DNA of 64,000 nt, taken from the NCBI GenBank assembly GCA_028280195.1, contig JANQMH010000021.1, positions 62,001-126,000 on the forward strand, in the 5' to 3' direction. The notes under the pieces were generated by a model. It was not told the DNA's origin. It searched no databases and saw only the letters and a list, made by a program, of their open reading frames with translations. Source of the DNA: Exilibacterium sp. Lineage in GTDB: Bacteria; Pseudomonadota; Gammaproteobacteria; Pseudomonadales; Cellvibrionaceae. Numbering within the stretch: position 1 is the stretch's first letter; each line of letters opens with the position of its first letter. Of the stretch, positions 27,297 to 37,126 are shown piece after piece. The translations under genes and the position numbers were made by a program.

Positions 27297-27454
27297 AAAA
27301 GTAGAGCGCAATGCAATAACAAAAAATAATAACAAAAAAGCGGAGTTTCCCTGGCAACAGTTCGGTACTTTGTCCTATTTTTAAATAAATGAACGGCGGT
27401 AGCCACCGCAACAAGAGCCAGTTAAATACGTGGAATCTTTCAGTTGAATTTGCC

Positions 27455-27491
27455 TTACGGATATGTAATGCTTGGGGTTACGTATCCGTAA
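27455..27491. promoter_or_regulatory. paired operator, copy B (upstream of TonB receptor)
   Basis: TTACGGATATGTAA (27455-27468) and TTACGTATCCGTAA (27478-27491), 23 bp start to start, the same spacing as copy A and the best-conserved pair. It ends 72 nt before the receptor's ATG, within a 324-nt gap that otherwise holds only an AT-rich leader. Confidence 0.82.
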
Positions 27492-27563
27492 TTTTTTGTC
27501 TCCGCTGTTTCGGGAGCCGGGTGCAGTATCTTTATAAGAAGCTATGTAGGGGAGGTTAATATA

Positions 27564-29627
27564 ATGAAAAGATCTAAGAAGCTTTTGAAGCCGGTGGGTG
27601 TTGAGCTGGCAAGTGCTGCCTGGATGCTGGGGTTGATATCGAGCCCTGTCGCCATCGCACAATCGTCAGTGCAACTGCAAATTGAAGAGGTTGTTGTCAC
27701 TGCGCGCAAGCGCGATGAAGCGATTACGGATGTACCGGAGACCATCACCGCCTATTCCGGGCGGCATTTGGAAAAAGCGGGGATTAAAAATCTCGATGAC
27801 CTTGGGCGCACCTTGCCTAACGTGGTGTTGAACCGTCGCGGCGACAACGAACCCAATGTGGTGATTCGCGGCATCGGTTCCTTTGGCAACGTACAAGGTA
27901 TCGGCTTCTATATTGACGATGTGCAGAATTTTACCGACCAGGCCAGCCGCCTTGTCGATCTGCAGCGCGTGGAAATTTTAAAAGGGCCGCAAGGCACACT
28001 CTATGGCGGCAGCTCCATTGGTGGTGCAGTAAAATATGTCAGCAGCAAACCGACAGAGGAGTTTGAAGGCAAGGTTTCTGTGGAAGCCGGCAGCTATAGT
28101 ATATTGAATGTGAACGGGTCTGTGAACGTACCACTGTCAGATACTGTCTATGCTCGATTTTCCGGCTATACAGATACGACGGACGGCTATCTGGACAATA
28201 ACTTTACGGGTAATAACAACGATGAAGCTGAAGAGTACGGTCTGCGCGCTGCATTTCGGTTTCTGCCTTCCGATGAGACTGAAGCCAATCTGAGTATCCG
28301 TTATAGTGATCTCGATAATGGTGGTAACGATTACTATCTGGCATCAAGCACTACAGACTACAGGCTTAACTCGGACCTTAGCTTGGATATCTTCAATCGC
28401 CGTAAGGTGTTGGGCAGCATCCTTGATGTGCAACATCAGATCAACGACCTTGCTTTGACGTCTTTGACCTCCTACACCGAGCGCGAGAACGAAATCTTTT
28501 GGGACCTGGATTACAGCCCCGCGCAGGGTGTTTGGGTTGCTCAAAATCGCAGACCGGTAAAAACGAAGGTGCTGACGCAGGAGGTTCGGCTGCAGTCGGA
28601 TAACGGTGAGGCTTGGAACTGGCTGGTCGGGGGGTATTATTCGAGTGTTCGCGATCGTTCACTGGTTATCTTGGCCGACGTTTTCCTCGGGGTCGATGCT
28701 GGAGGACCTGTCGATATACTGGACTTTCACGATAACACCAGCCTTGAAAAAACCTATGCCGCCTTTGCGACAGTCAACTATGAGGTGGGTGCATTCGAGG
28801 CCTCGCTGGGCGCCCGGGTGAACCGCAATGACTTCTATGGCAAGAATCGCTTGATCAACGACAGTATGCACGTCAAGGATACGGTCGTTTTGCCGAAACT
28901 GACGCTTTCCTATGCATTTGCTCCCACCGTGATGGTGTATTTTAACGTGTCGGAAGGTTATGAACCCGGCCGCTTTACCCTCTTCAATGAGACACCGTTA
29001 ATTCCCTTTAAGCCGGAAAAATCGCAGAATTTTGAAGTCGGCGCCAAAGGGCAGACCGAAGGGGGATTGCTGACCTACGAAATGGCCGCTTTCTATATCG
29101 AGAGCACGGATCGCCAGCTTGAAACGCTTGTGCTTGTCAACGGAGTGCCAAACGAGGCAATCGGCAATGTAGGCGACGCTCGTACTCTGGGTGCTGAATT
29201 TGCCGTGACCGTGCGCCCGACCAACGAGTTGTCGTTTAGTGTCAATGGTGGCTGGATGGATTCCGAGTTTGACGCAGGCTTGTTCGATGGCTTTGCCGTA
29301 CCCTTTGCACCCGACTTCACCGGCGGCGCCAGCGTGGATTATGTTATGGATATTTCCTCATCTCTAAGGCTTTCGCTGCGCGCCGATGTCTCTCACAACG
29401 CGGGTTTTTATTGGGACACCGTCAATACACTGGAGCAGGAGGCCTATTCTGTGTTCGGTGCGCGCATCGCTTTAGCCACTTTTGATGATCAATGGGAAGT
29501 CGCCGTGCGTGTGGACAATCTGACCGACGAAAAATATCACTCGGAACTGCAGCCATTTGATCCCGATCTTCTCGCCCGTCGCGGTCGTCCGCGTACCACG
29601 ATTGCGACAGTGACTTATCGTTTCTAA
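27564..29627 (+). CDS. TonB-dependent outer-membrane receptor
   Basis: 687 residues. A signal peptide (about 1-33, ending SSPVAIAQ) is followed by a TonB-box-like IEEVVVTARKR, a plug domain (VVIRGIGSFGNVQGIGFYID then VEILKGPQGTLYGGSSIGGA) and a beta-barrel ending DPDLLARRGRPRTTIATVTYRF-like aromatic terminus. It takes a substrate across the outer membrane with energy from TonB. It sits between the BKACE operon and the MFS and hydrolase genes and has operator copy B upstream, so it probably imports the growth substrate of this island. It is in the family rather than a specific siderophore receptor. Confidence 0.9.
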   Translation: MKRSKKLLKPVGVELASAAWMLGLISSPVAIAQSSVQLQIEEVVVTARKRDEAITDVPETITAYSGRHLEKAGIKNLDDLGRTLPNVVLNRRGDNEPNVVIRGIGSFGNVQGIGFYIDDVQNFTDQASRLVDLQRVEILKGPQGTLYGGSSIGGAVKYVSSKPTEEFEGKVSVEAGSYSILNVNGSVNVPLSDTVYARFSGYTDTTDGYLDNNFTGNNNDEAEEYGLRAAFRFLPSDETEANLSIRYSDLDNGGNDYYLASSTTDYRLNSDLSLDIFNRRKVLGSILDVQHQINDLALTSLTSYTERENEIFWDLDYSPAQGVWVAQNRRPVKTKVLTQEVRLQSDNGEAWNWLVGGYYSSVRDRSLVILADVFLGVDAGGPVDILDFHDNTSLEKTYAAFATVNYEVGAFEASLGARVNRNDFYGKNRLINDSMHVKDTVVLPKLTLSYAFAPTVMVYFNVSEGYEPGRFTLFNETPLIPFKPEKSQNFEVGAKGQTEGGLLTYEMAAFYIESTDRQLETLVLVNGVPNEAIGNVGDARTLGAEFAVTVRPTNELSFSVNGGWMDSEFDAGLFDGFAVPFAPDFTGGASVDYVMDISSSLRLSLRADVSHNAGFYWDTVNTLEQEAYSVFGARIALATFDDQWEVAVRVDNLTDEKYHSELQPFDPDLLARRGRPRTTIATVTYRF

Positions 29628-29722
29628 CAGGTGCTGGAAAAAGTCAGGATGACAATGGGGCGTAAAGGACTACATGCAGTTTCGCCATCATATTTATTAG
29701 ACCCTTCTAATGTGGGTATGCC

Positions 29723-31072
29723 ATGTCTGACTTATCGATACAACCTGATGCTAACGAGACATTAGCGGAACAAAAACGATTTGGCTGGCGAAGTGATGTC
29801 TATGCCTGGGGCGTAGTGGTTGTGCTGATACTGGCGCTTACCTTATCGATGATCGACCGGATGATCCTGACGTTGTTGGTGGGTCCTATTAAAGCTGACT
29901 TTGGCCTTAGCGATACGGAGATCAGTCTTTTACATGGGTTGGCGTTTACGCTGTTATATGTGATTGCCGGCCTGCCGATGGGGCGATTGGCTGACAATTA
30001 CAGTCGCAGGGCCATCGCCGGATGGAGTGTGTTTTCCTGGAGTTTGGCGACGACCCTATGCGGGGCGGCCAATAATTTTGCCCAGTTGTTTATTGCCCGC
30101 GTTTGTGTCGGTATTGGTGAAGCGGGCTTATCGCCTGCAGCGGTATCGATGATTTCCGATTACTTTCCATCCGCAAAGGTTGCCAAGCCCATTGCTTATT
30201 ATTCAATTGGTGGCTCGGCCGGTGCGGGGCTGGCTTATATCTTCGGCGGTGCCGTTGTCGATTATGTGTCGACCCTGGACTCCGTGACACTCCCGGTATT
30301 CGGCGTTATCCGGGCGTGGCAACTGGCCTTTTTTGTTGTTGGTTTGCCGGGTGTTTTGTTTGCTGTTGTATTTATGTTTGTGCGCGAGCCCAGGCGCAAT
30401 AAAACTCAGCAAGATCGCGAGGCCGGCGAAACGGTACCGGTGTCGGAAGTGGTTAGGTTTTTTATGCGCCATAAAGACTTTTTAACATTGCAGCTGGGTG
30501 CGGCTTCCTTTGCGGCGCTGGCCGTTCTTAGTCTTCATGCCTGGATGCCGGCCTTTTTAATGCGCACCTACGGTTTGTCGCCAGGAGAGGCGGGCACAGG
30601 TTATGGCCTGGCGGTATTAATTGGCGGGGTGTCCGGTTTGCTGTTGACCGGGTGGCTGGCCAACCATTGGGCTGCAAAGGGGATGCGGGCGGCTCATATC
30701 AGGATTGCATGCTTTAGCGTGGTTGTCGGCACGATACCGGCAGTATTAGCGCCGCTGGTATCGAGTTTTTATATAGCAATAGTGCTTTCCGCCTTTGCGG
30801 TATTTGGTTTTGCCGCTGCCATTGCACTGGCGCCTGTTGCTCTGCAGGTGGCTGTGCCTAACAAAATGCGAGGCCAGATATATGCGTTTTACCTGCTGAC
30901 GATCTCGGTGCTGGGTTATACCGTCGGGCCGATGGTCGTGGCGCTGATTACTGATCTGGTTTTCCAGGATGAAATGAAAGTGGGTCTTTCGATGGCCATT
31001 GTCACGGCAGTTGCAGGCCCTGTGTCTGCAATTGGGTTTTGGCTCTCGCGCAAAAAATATTTTGGTGAATAG
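29723..31072 (+). CDS. MFS transporter
   Basis: 449 residues with about 12 hydrophobic segments. The MFS motif between helices 2 and 3 is GLPMGRLADNYSRRA, and DRMILTLLVGPIKADFGLSD follows the first helix as in the spinster-like MFS branch. Inner-membrane uptake or export of the island's substrate is likely. It follows the TonB receptor by 95 nt, so the two may be co-transcribed and form an outer/inner membrane import path. Confidence 0.85.
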   Translation: MSDLSIQPDANETLAEQKRFGWRSDVYAWGVVVVLILALTLSMIDRMILTLLVGPIKADFGLSDTEISLLHGLAFTLLYVIAGLPMGRLADNYSRRAIAGWSVFSWSLATTLCGAANNFAQLFIARVCVGIGEAGLSPAAVSMISDYFPSAKVAKPIAYYSIGGSAGAGLAYIFGGAVVDYVSTLDSVTLPVFGVIRAWQLAFFVVGLPGVLFAVVFMFVREPRRNKTQQDREAGETVPVSEVVRFFMRHKDFLTLQLGAASFAALAVLSLHAWMPAFLMRTYGLSPGEAGTGYGLAVLIGGVSGLLLTGWLANHWAAKGMRAAHIRIACFSVVVGTIPAVLAPLVSSFYIAIVLSAFAVFGFAAAIALAPVALQVAVPNKMRGQIYAFYLLTISVLGYTVGPMVVALITDLVFQDEMKVGLSMAIVTAVAGPVSAIGFWLSRKKYFGE

Positions 31073-31082
31073 CATTGGATCT

Positions 31083-31117
31083 TTACCGATATGTAATGAT
31101 ATATTGCGGATCGGTAA
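31083..31117. promoter_or_regulatory. paired operator, copy C (upstream of alpha/beta hydrolase)
   Basis: TTACCGATATGTAA (31083-31096) and TTGCGGATCGGTAA (31104-31117), 21 bp start to start instead of 23, with one weaker half (TTGC). It ends 26 nt before the hydrolase ATG, so it would overlap the leader or core promoter and could act as a repressor site. Confidence 0.75.
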
Positions 31118-31143
31118 TTAGCTTGATGGAAGGGTGACAGATT

Positions 31144-32400
31144 ATGACAAAAACAGCTGCATTAACCAGGGTGGCCCCTGATTATAAGCCGGTCGGTGAA
31201 TACATGCCCGCGGGCTGGATACAGTGGCCTGACAACCCGGATTATTCCTTCCAGTTCCTGCGCATATTGGGCGCGGCACAGGAAGGCGCCAGTACAATTA
31301 GCGAGTGCTTTTTGACGGGCACCCGTATTACGCCCGGCGATGATGAAAGCTGGTACCGTGAATGGACAGCGATGGGGCATGTCAACAAACAGCGTGCCGA
31401 ACGAGCCATTGCGCAACATCATATTAACACCGCGCGGATGAACTGGTTGCGCGCCGCCAATTATTTTCGCTGTGCAGAGTTTTTTCTCCACCATAGCGAT
31501 CCGCGCAGGCTTGAACTTTTAGACCTTATGGAAGGCTGTTCGCAAGCGTATATGCAGCGCATGTGTCCCGCCGGTGAGGTGGTGAAAGTACCCTACGAAA
31601 ATGGCGCGCATCTCGATGCCTATTTCTTGCGCGCTCCCTACGAGCTTGAAAAACAACCCGCCGTTATTTGTTTTGGTGGTCTCGATGAGTTCAAAGATGA
31701 GTTGCTGCATGAAATGCCTAAACATGCATTTCCGCGCGGCATGTCTGTTCTGCTGGTTGATCTGCCGGGGCAGGGCGCTACGCTGCGGCGACAAAAATTG
31801 ACCGCGCGCGTCGATACCGAAGTGCCGGTGTCAGCGTGTGTAGATTATCTGTTATCCCGTTCGGATGTGGACCCGGACAGGGTTGCTTTATATGGCGCCA
31901 GCCTGGGTGGCTATTATGCGCCGCGCGCAGCGAGTTTTGAGCATCGTCTGAAAGCGGTTGTCTCCGACGGCGCCATTTGGGATTTGCAACGCAGTGTCAA
32001 AACGACCGGCTATGACCCCAGCCGTATTGCAATCCGTCATTTGCACTGGGTGCTCGGTATTGAAGGTGAAGGTACGCAAGAGGGATTCGACGCCATTGTT
32101 GAGGCCTTAGGTCAATTCAGGCTCGAAGGTGTACAGGACAAGATTCAATGTCCTTATTTGATTGTAGAAGGTGAATGTGATTTTGCCGGTTTCGAGTTTG
32201 CGATTGAATCCTATGAATACTCAAAAAACCATGGCCTAGATGTGACATTCAAGGAATTCTCGTCGGAGGAAACCGGCGCGGCTCACTGCCAAATCGATAA
32301 CCCTACCTTGGGCCAGGAAAGCATTTGTGACTGGTTGGCGGACAAGTTGGGCATTGATCAAAGCCGGCTGCCCGCACCGCTGCAGAAACCGTGGGTATAG
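31144..32400 (+). CDS. alpha/beta hydrolase, DHPON-hydrolase/FrsA-like
   Basis: 418 residues. A helical N-terminal domain (about 1-150) precedes an alpha/beta-hydrolase core with nucleophile S253 in LYGASLGGYY and an acid/His pair towards the C-terminus (IVEGECD, GAAHCQ). This arrangement is that of 2,6-dihydroxypseudooxynicotine hydrolase, which cleaves a C-C bond next to a ketone, and of the FrsA-like group. In this island a C-C hydrolase acting on a beta-diketone or keto compound is conceivable. It is followed after 9 nt by hyuA. Confidence 0.75.
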   Translation: MTKTAALTRVAPDYKPVGEYMPAGWIQWPDNPDYSFQFLRILGAAQEGASTISECFLTGTRITPGDDESWYREWTAMGHVNKQRAERAIAQHHINTARMNWLRAANYFRCAEFFLHHSDPRRLELLDLMEGCSQAYMQRMCPAGEVVKVPYENGAHLDAYFLRAPYELEKQPAVICFGGLDEFKDELLHEMPKHAFPRGMSVLLVDLPGQGATLRRQKLTARVDTEVPVSACVDYLLSRSDVDPDRVALYGASLGGYYAPRAASFEHRLKAVVSDGAIWDLQRSVKTTGYDPSRIAIRHLHWVLGIEGEGTQEGFDAIVEALGQFRLEGVQDKIQCPYLIVEGECDFAGFEFAIESYEYSKNHGLDVTFKEFSSEETGAAHCQIDNPTLGQESICDWLADKLGIDQSRLPAPLQKPWV

Positions 32401-32409
32401 GAGATCGTT

Positions 32410-34500
32410 GTGCGTCTAGCGTGTGATACCGGCGGTACCTTTACCGACCTGATTGTTGAGGACGACCACGGCAACCTCAATATGTTCAAGGCGTCCACTA
32501 CGCCGCAGGATCCGGTGCTGGGTGTCATTAATGCGGTTGAGTTGGCGGCAGAGGCCGCCGGGCTTGCGCTGGCTGACTATCTCGCCTCTGTCGACACATT
32601 TATACATGGCACGACCCATGCAATTAATGCAGTGATTACCGGGAATACGGCGCGCACGGCGTTTTTGACAACGCAAGGCCACCCGGATGTACTCGTCCTG
32701 CGCGAAGGCGGGCGGCAAGAGCCGTTTAATTTTACTGTTAAGTATCCCGAACCTTATATTCCGAAGGCGCTGACGTTTGAAGTGCCGGAGCGGATCGGCG
32801 CTGATGGCGGCATCCTGCGACCTCTCGACGAAGAGGCGGTCATTACTATTTGTCAACAGATTAACGAGCAGGGCGTTGCAGCCGTCGCCGTGTGTCTGTT
32901 GTGGTCTGTTGCCAATCCGATCCATGAGCGCCGTGTGGCCGAGCTTATTGAGCGGTGTTGCCCGGGTGTGGTGTATACACTGTCACACGCGCTTAATCCT
33001 ACCATTCGTGAATTCAGAAGAGCGTCGGCGGCGGCTATTGATGCTTCTTTGAAACCCTTGATGGGGTCTTATCTGGGTTCTCTTTCCACAAGGCTGAATA
33101 ATGCCGGCTTTAACGGGCGGCTACTGGTGCTGACCTCTCAGGGCGGCATGATCGATGCGGATGAAATTGCCCAGTCACCTATTCGGGCCATAAATTCAGG
33201 GCCATCCCTCGCCCCTATCGCGGGTCGTTATTTCGGCCAGAACGCGATGTCGGGTGCAGATATTATTGTCGCTGATACCGGGGGCACAACCTACGATGTC
33301 AGCCTGGTACGGGGTGGGCGGATTCCCCTGACCAGAGATGCCTGGATCGGTGCGCCATTCCAGGGGCATTTGACCGGCTTTCCGTCCGTGGATGTGCAGA
33401 GTGTGGGTGCCGGTGGCGGCAGTATTGCACAGGTTGATAGCGGCGGTTTGCTGCAGGTTGGCCCGCAGAGTGCTGGCGCTGTGCCTGGCCCTGTTTGTTA
33501 TGGCCGCGGTGGTACGCAGCCAACCTTAAGCGATGCCTGTGTGGCACTTGGCTATGTTGATCCCGACTATTTTCTCGGCGGCACCATGCCGCTTGATAAG
33601 AACGCTGCAAGACGCGCAATTGAGGAAAAGGTTGCCGATCCACTGGGTATGTCGATTGAAGACGCTGCCGCCGCCATTGTCACGCTGGCGACGGAGAATA
33701 TGGTGCAGGCTATCGCAGATATTACCGTGAACCAGGGCATCGATCCGCAGCAGGCGGTACTGATTGGCGGCGGTGGCGCTGCCGGTCTGAATTCAATTTT
33801 CATTGCCCGCCGCCTTTCCATCCCGCGGCTTGTCATTCCCGAAGTGGGCGCTGCGCTAAGTGCCGCAGGTGCGCTAATGTCGGAACTCGCCGCCGATTAT
33901 CGCGCCGTTGAGTTTATGACAACGGCTGACTTTGACAGCGATAGAGCGAACCGTATTCTCAATGGATTGAAGGAAAAAGCAGACGTTTTTCTGGCTGAAG
34001 TGGGTGAAGGGACATTTGAGCCGAAGATGCAGTTTTCAGTTGAAGCGCGCTATGAACAACAAGTGTGGGAAATCGAAGTTCCTCTGCCGGTTGCCGCTTT
34101 TAACAGTGAAGCGGACATTAATGGCCTGGTTGAATCGATGCATCAAACCCATGAGCGTATTTTCGCCTTCCGCGACGAGCAATCCGCTGTTGAAATCATC
34201 GGCTGGTCAGTGCGGGCAAGTTGCCGTGTGCATAAGCGAATAATCGGGCGCATGCGAGCGCATGTCAAAGAGGCCGAACGCGCGGCGACCAGAAAAGTAT
34301 GGTTCCCGGTATCCGGTGCCGCGGAAGCATCCGTGCTAGTGTTTGCGCAGTTGGAGATTAATAAAAGATATAGCGGCCCAGCCATGGTGGAATCGCCGTT
34401 CTCAACCGTCGTTATTGATCCTGAATCGATTTTTTGGCGCTTGCAGGACGGCAGTCTCGTTATCGATACGCAGATAAAAGGAGACGCAGCATGCCCCTAG
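32410..34500 (+). CDS. hydantoinase/oxoprolinase A-type subunit (HyuA)
   Basis: 696 residues, GTG start with TAGGAGAT upstream. The N-terminal ACDTGGTFTDLIV is the ATP-phosphate motif of the HyuA/5-oxoprolinase/ketone-carboxylase superfamily; STPQDP, HGTTHAINAV and ADTGGTTYDVSLV complete the actin-like ATPase core, and GAGGGSIAQVD and IGGGGAAGLNS follow. Members hydrolyse ATP to activate hydantoins, 5-oxoproline, or acetone and acetophenone for carboxylation. The substrate cannot be read from the sequence. Its stop overlaps the hyuB start, so a two-subunit enzyme is made. Confidence 0.85.
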   Translation: MRLACDTGGTFTDLIVEDDHGNLNMFKASTTPQDPVLGVINAVELAAEAAGLALADYLASVDTFIHGTTHAINAVITGNTARTAFLTTQGHPDVLVLREGGRQEPFNFTVKYPEPYIPKALTFEVPERIGADGGILRPLDEEAVITICQQINEQGVAAVAVCLLWSVANPIHERRVAELIERCCPGVVYTLSHALNPTIREFRRASAAAIDASLKPLMGSYLGSLSTRLNNAGFNGRLLVLTSQGGMIDADEIAQSPIRAINSGPSLAPIAGRYFGQNAMSGADIIVADTGGTTYDVSLVRGGRIPLTRDAWIGAPFQGHLTGFPSVDVQSVGAGGGSIAQVDSGGLLQVGPQSAGAVPGPVCYGRGGTQPTLSDACVALGYVDPDYFLGGTMPLDKNAARRAIEEKVADPLGMSIEDAAAAIVTLATENMVQAIADITVNQGIDPQQAVLIGGGGAAGLNSIFIARRLSIPRLVIPEVGAALSAAGALMSELAADYRAVEFMTTADFDSDRANRILNGLKEKADVFLAEVGEGTFEPKMQFSVEARYEQQVWEIEVPLPVAAFNSEADINGLVESMHQTHERIFAFRDEQSAVEIIGWSVRASCRVHKRIIGRMRAHVKEAERAATRKVWFPVSGAAEASVLVFAQLEINKRYSGPAMVESPFSTVVIDPESIFWRLQDGSLVIDTQIKGDAACP

Positions 34501-36197
34501 ATTTACCTGCGCTGGACGGCGCACAACTTGCTGTATTGAATAACCGCTTCGAAGGTATTGCGCGAAAAATGGCGAATACGTTGTTGCGTGCCGGTCGTTC
34601 AGGCGTTTTGAACAGGGCGAGGGATTTTTCTGCCTGTATCGTTACGGCGGATAATCAACTACTCGCCGCGGCGGAAAGTCTGCCGATTCATGTCCTGTCG
34701 GGCCCCGACCTGATGGCTGCCGCTATGCAGCAGTTTCATCCGCAGTTACGCAAAGGGGATGCGTTTTTACACAATTCACCGTATCACGGTTGTTCGCACC
34801 CAGCGGATCACTCCATTCTTGTGCCGGTGATCGATGATGAAGGCATACACCGTTTTACCGTGGTGGCAAAAGCACACCAGGCGGATATCGGTAACTCAAT
34901 ACCGACAACCTATCACGGTACTGCCCGCGATGTATATGAAGAAGGTGCGCTTATCTTTCCCGCCGTTAAGGTTCAGCAAGACTATCTAACCAATAACGAT
35001 ATCGTTCGCATGTGTGAGATGCGTATTCGCGTGCCGGAACAGTGGAAGGGTGATTTTCTGGCCATGATAGGCGCCGCCCGTATTGGTGAGCGCGAGGTGT
35101 TGGCGCTGGGTCGTGAAATCGGCTGGAATCAATTGGAAACGTTCAAAACCCGTTGGCTGGACTACAGTGAAGAGCGCATGGCGGATGCGATATCGAAATT
35201 ACCTTCGGGTACGCGTATTGCAACCAGTACGCATGATGCGATTGCGGGAACCCCGGAACAAGGGGTGCAGATAAAAGCGCAAGTGGCAGTGTTGGCAGAT
35301 GAGAAAAAGATAATTATCGACCTTCGTGACAATATCGATGCCTTGCCGTGTGGCCTGAATCTGAGTGAGGCCTGTGCGCGCACCAGCGCCCTTATTGGCG
35401 TTTTTAACTCAATCGAGCATACCGTTCCCAAAAATGCCGGTGCTTTCCGGCGTGTCGATGTGCGCCTGCGCGAAAACTGTGTCGCGGGGATTCCCCGGCA
35501 CCCGACCAGCTGCTCGGCGGCAACAACCAATATTGCAGATAGGGTCTGTGCCGCAACTCAGGCCGCGATTGCAGAACTTGCCGAGGGTTTTGGCATGGCT
35601 GAAGTGGGGGCCGGCCTGTCTCCGGCAAGCGGTGTTGTCTCCGGCGTTGATCCGCGTACGGGCAAGGTATTTATTAACCAGCTTTTCCTGGGCGCCACCG
35701 GCGGTGGCGCAACCGCGCATAATGATGCCTGGCTGACCTACCTGCATGCCGGTAACGGTGGCCTGTGTTTTATTGACAGTATTGAGCTCGATGAATTGTG
35801 CCAGCCCATTTGGGTAAGGAGCCGGCGCCTGCTGCCCGATACCGAAGGTGCCGGGCGTTTGCGGGGTGCCTCCAGCCTGGAGGTTGAATTCGGGCCTGTC
35901 AATTGTGCAGTGGATGTCGCTTTTGTCAGCGATGGCATGCTCAACGGCCCCAAAGGTGTGCGCGGTGGAGAAACGGGTGGTTGCTCGCGCCAGTACAGGC
36001 GCAACAGGGATGGAACACTCGTGGAGGTCGAGCAGGTCAATGTACTGCACCTGCACAATGGTGAAACGCTGGTGTCCATTACCAGTGGCGGCGGTGGTTA
36101 TGGCAAGCCAAGCGAACGCGACAGGGCGCTGGTTCGGCACGATATTGCTGAAGGCTGGATTACGCCGGAGCGTGCAAAATCGGTGTATGGCTTATAA
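34491..36197 (+). CDS. hydantoinase/oxoprolinase B-type subunit (HyuB)
   Basis: 568 residues, start at 34491 with AAAAGGAG upstream, overlapping hyuA by 10 nt. NSPYHGCSHPADHSILVPV and FTVVAKAHQADIG are the HyuB metal-site segments, with TTYHGTARDVYEEG and a C-terminal VSITSGGGGYGKP typical of the family. It would form the second, catalytic subunit with HyuA. In ketone carboxylases this subunit carries the metal site for the carboxylation half-reaction; in hydantoinases, the ring-opening site. Confidence 0.85.
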   Translation: MPLDLPALDGAQLAVLNNRFEGIARKMANTLLRAGRSGVLNRARDFSACIVTADNQLLAAAESLPIHVLSGPDLMAAAMQQFHPQLRKGDAFLHNSPYHGCSHPADHSILVPVIDDEGIHRFTVVAKAHQADIGNSIPTTYHGTARDVYEEGALIFPAVKVQQDYLTNNDIVRMCEMRIRVPEQWKGDFLAMIGAARIGEREVLALGREIGWNQLETFKTRWLDYSEERMADAISKLPSGTRIATSTHDAIAGTPEQGVQIKAQVAVLADEKKIIIDLRDNIDALPCGLNLSEACARTSALIGVFNSIEHTVPKNAGAFRRVDVRLRENCVAGIPRHPTSCSAATTNIADRVCAATQAAIAELAEGFGMAEVGAGLSPASGVVSGVDPRTGKVFINQLFLGATGGGATAHNDAWLTYLHAGNGGLCFIDSIELDELCQPIWVRSRRLLPDTEGAGRLRGASSLEVEFGPVNCAVDVAFVSDGMLNGPKGVRGGETGGCSRQYRRNRDGTLVEVEQVNVLHLHNGETLVSITSGGGGYGKPSERDRALVRHDIAEGWITPERAKSVYGL

Positions 36198-36218
36198 ATC
36201 AGAATGAAGGGCAAAGAG

Positions 36219-36977
36219 ATGAGGCTTGAAAATAAAGTAGCAATTGTTACCGGCGGTTCCCAAGGTATTGGAGAGGCGATAGCCCAGCGCTTTGCCAACG
36301 AAGGCGCGAGTGTCGCCATTGTCTACAGTCGCAACGATGCCGCTGCGAATGAGGCTGTAAAAAAAATGACCGCTGGAGGCGGCAAGGCTATCGCTGTTAA
36401 AGGTAACTGTGCGGATGTCGCAGACATTCGACGTTTTGTGGCGGATATTGCCGAGCGTCTGGGCGGTGTGGATATTCTGATCAATAACGCAGGCACCTTT
36501 AAAACTGTTCCGGTGGCGGATACCACCGAAGCAATATGGGATGCCCAGGTCGACCTGAATCTCAAAGGCACGTTTTTTTGTACCCAGGCGGTGCTTCCTC
36601 ACTTTAGAAAAAAAGGGGGAGGTAAAATTGTCAATATTAGCTCGATTGCCGGTGTTTCCGCTTTCCCCAATTGTCCGGCATATTGTGCATCAAAGGGCGG
36701 TGTTAGCGTTCTAACGCGTGCGCTGGCGGCGGAACTGGCCGGCGAAAATATCAATGTCAATGCGATTGCTCCGGGTAATGTTGCTACGCCGATCAACGAA
36801 CATCTGCGCGGGCCCGGGCATGAAGAGTATATAAAACTGATGAGTGACAACACGCCGACCGGGCGCGCCTTTATGGATGTCGACGATATCACAGGTGCCG
36901 CTGTGTTCCTGTCCAGTGATGACGCTAAAGGAGTGCACGGAGCGATCCTGATGGTGGACGACGGTTGGTCTGCATAA
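36219..36977 (+). CDS. SDR oxidoreductase (FabG-like)
   Basis: 252 residues. TGGSQGIGEAI cofactor motif, NNAGTFK, VNISSIAGVS (Ser) and YCASKGGVSVLTRA (YxxxK), NAIAPGNVATPI. Start at 36219 with AAGGG 7 nt upstream. It follows hyuB by 21 nt in the same operon. It may supply or remove the ketone handled by HyuAB; the strand beta-2 end (IVYSRND) suggests NADP. Confidence 0.8.
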   Translation: MRLENKVAIVTGGSQGIGEAIAQRFANEGASVAIVYSRNDAAANEAVKKMTAGGGKAIAVKGNCADVADIRRFVADIAERLGGVDILINNAGTFKTVPVADTTEAIWDAQVDLNLKGTFFCTQAVLPHFRKKGGGKIVNISSIAGVSAFPNCPAYCASKGGVSVLTRALAAELAGENINVNAIAPGNVATPINEHLRGPGHEEYIKLMSDNTPTGRAFMDVDDITGAAVFLSSDDAKGVHGAILMVDDGWSA

Positions 36978-37126
36978 GCGAGATTTAACCGGCGAAATAA
37001 TAGACTCGATGGCATATATACAGTAAGAGGCGGCTGGACTAAACAAATGCAGGCCTGCTCGCTCACAGTTGGCCGCTTTATTGATCACACTGCGTGCTGG
37101 TATGGCATTATGGGGACAGGTACAAA

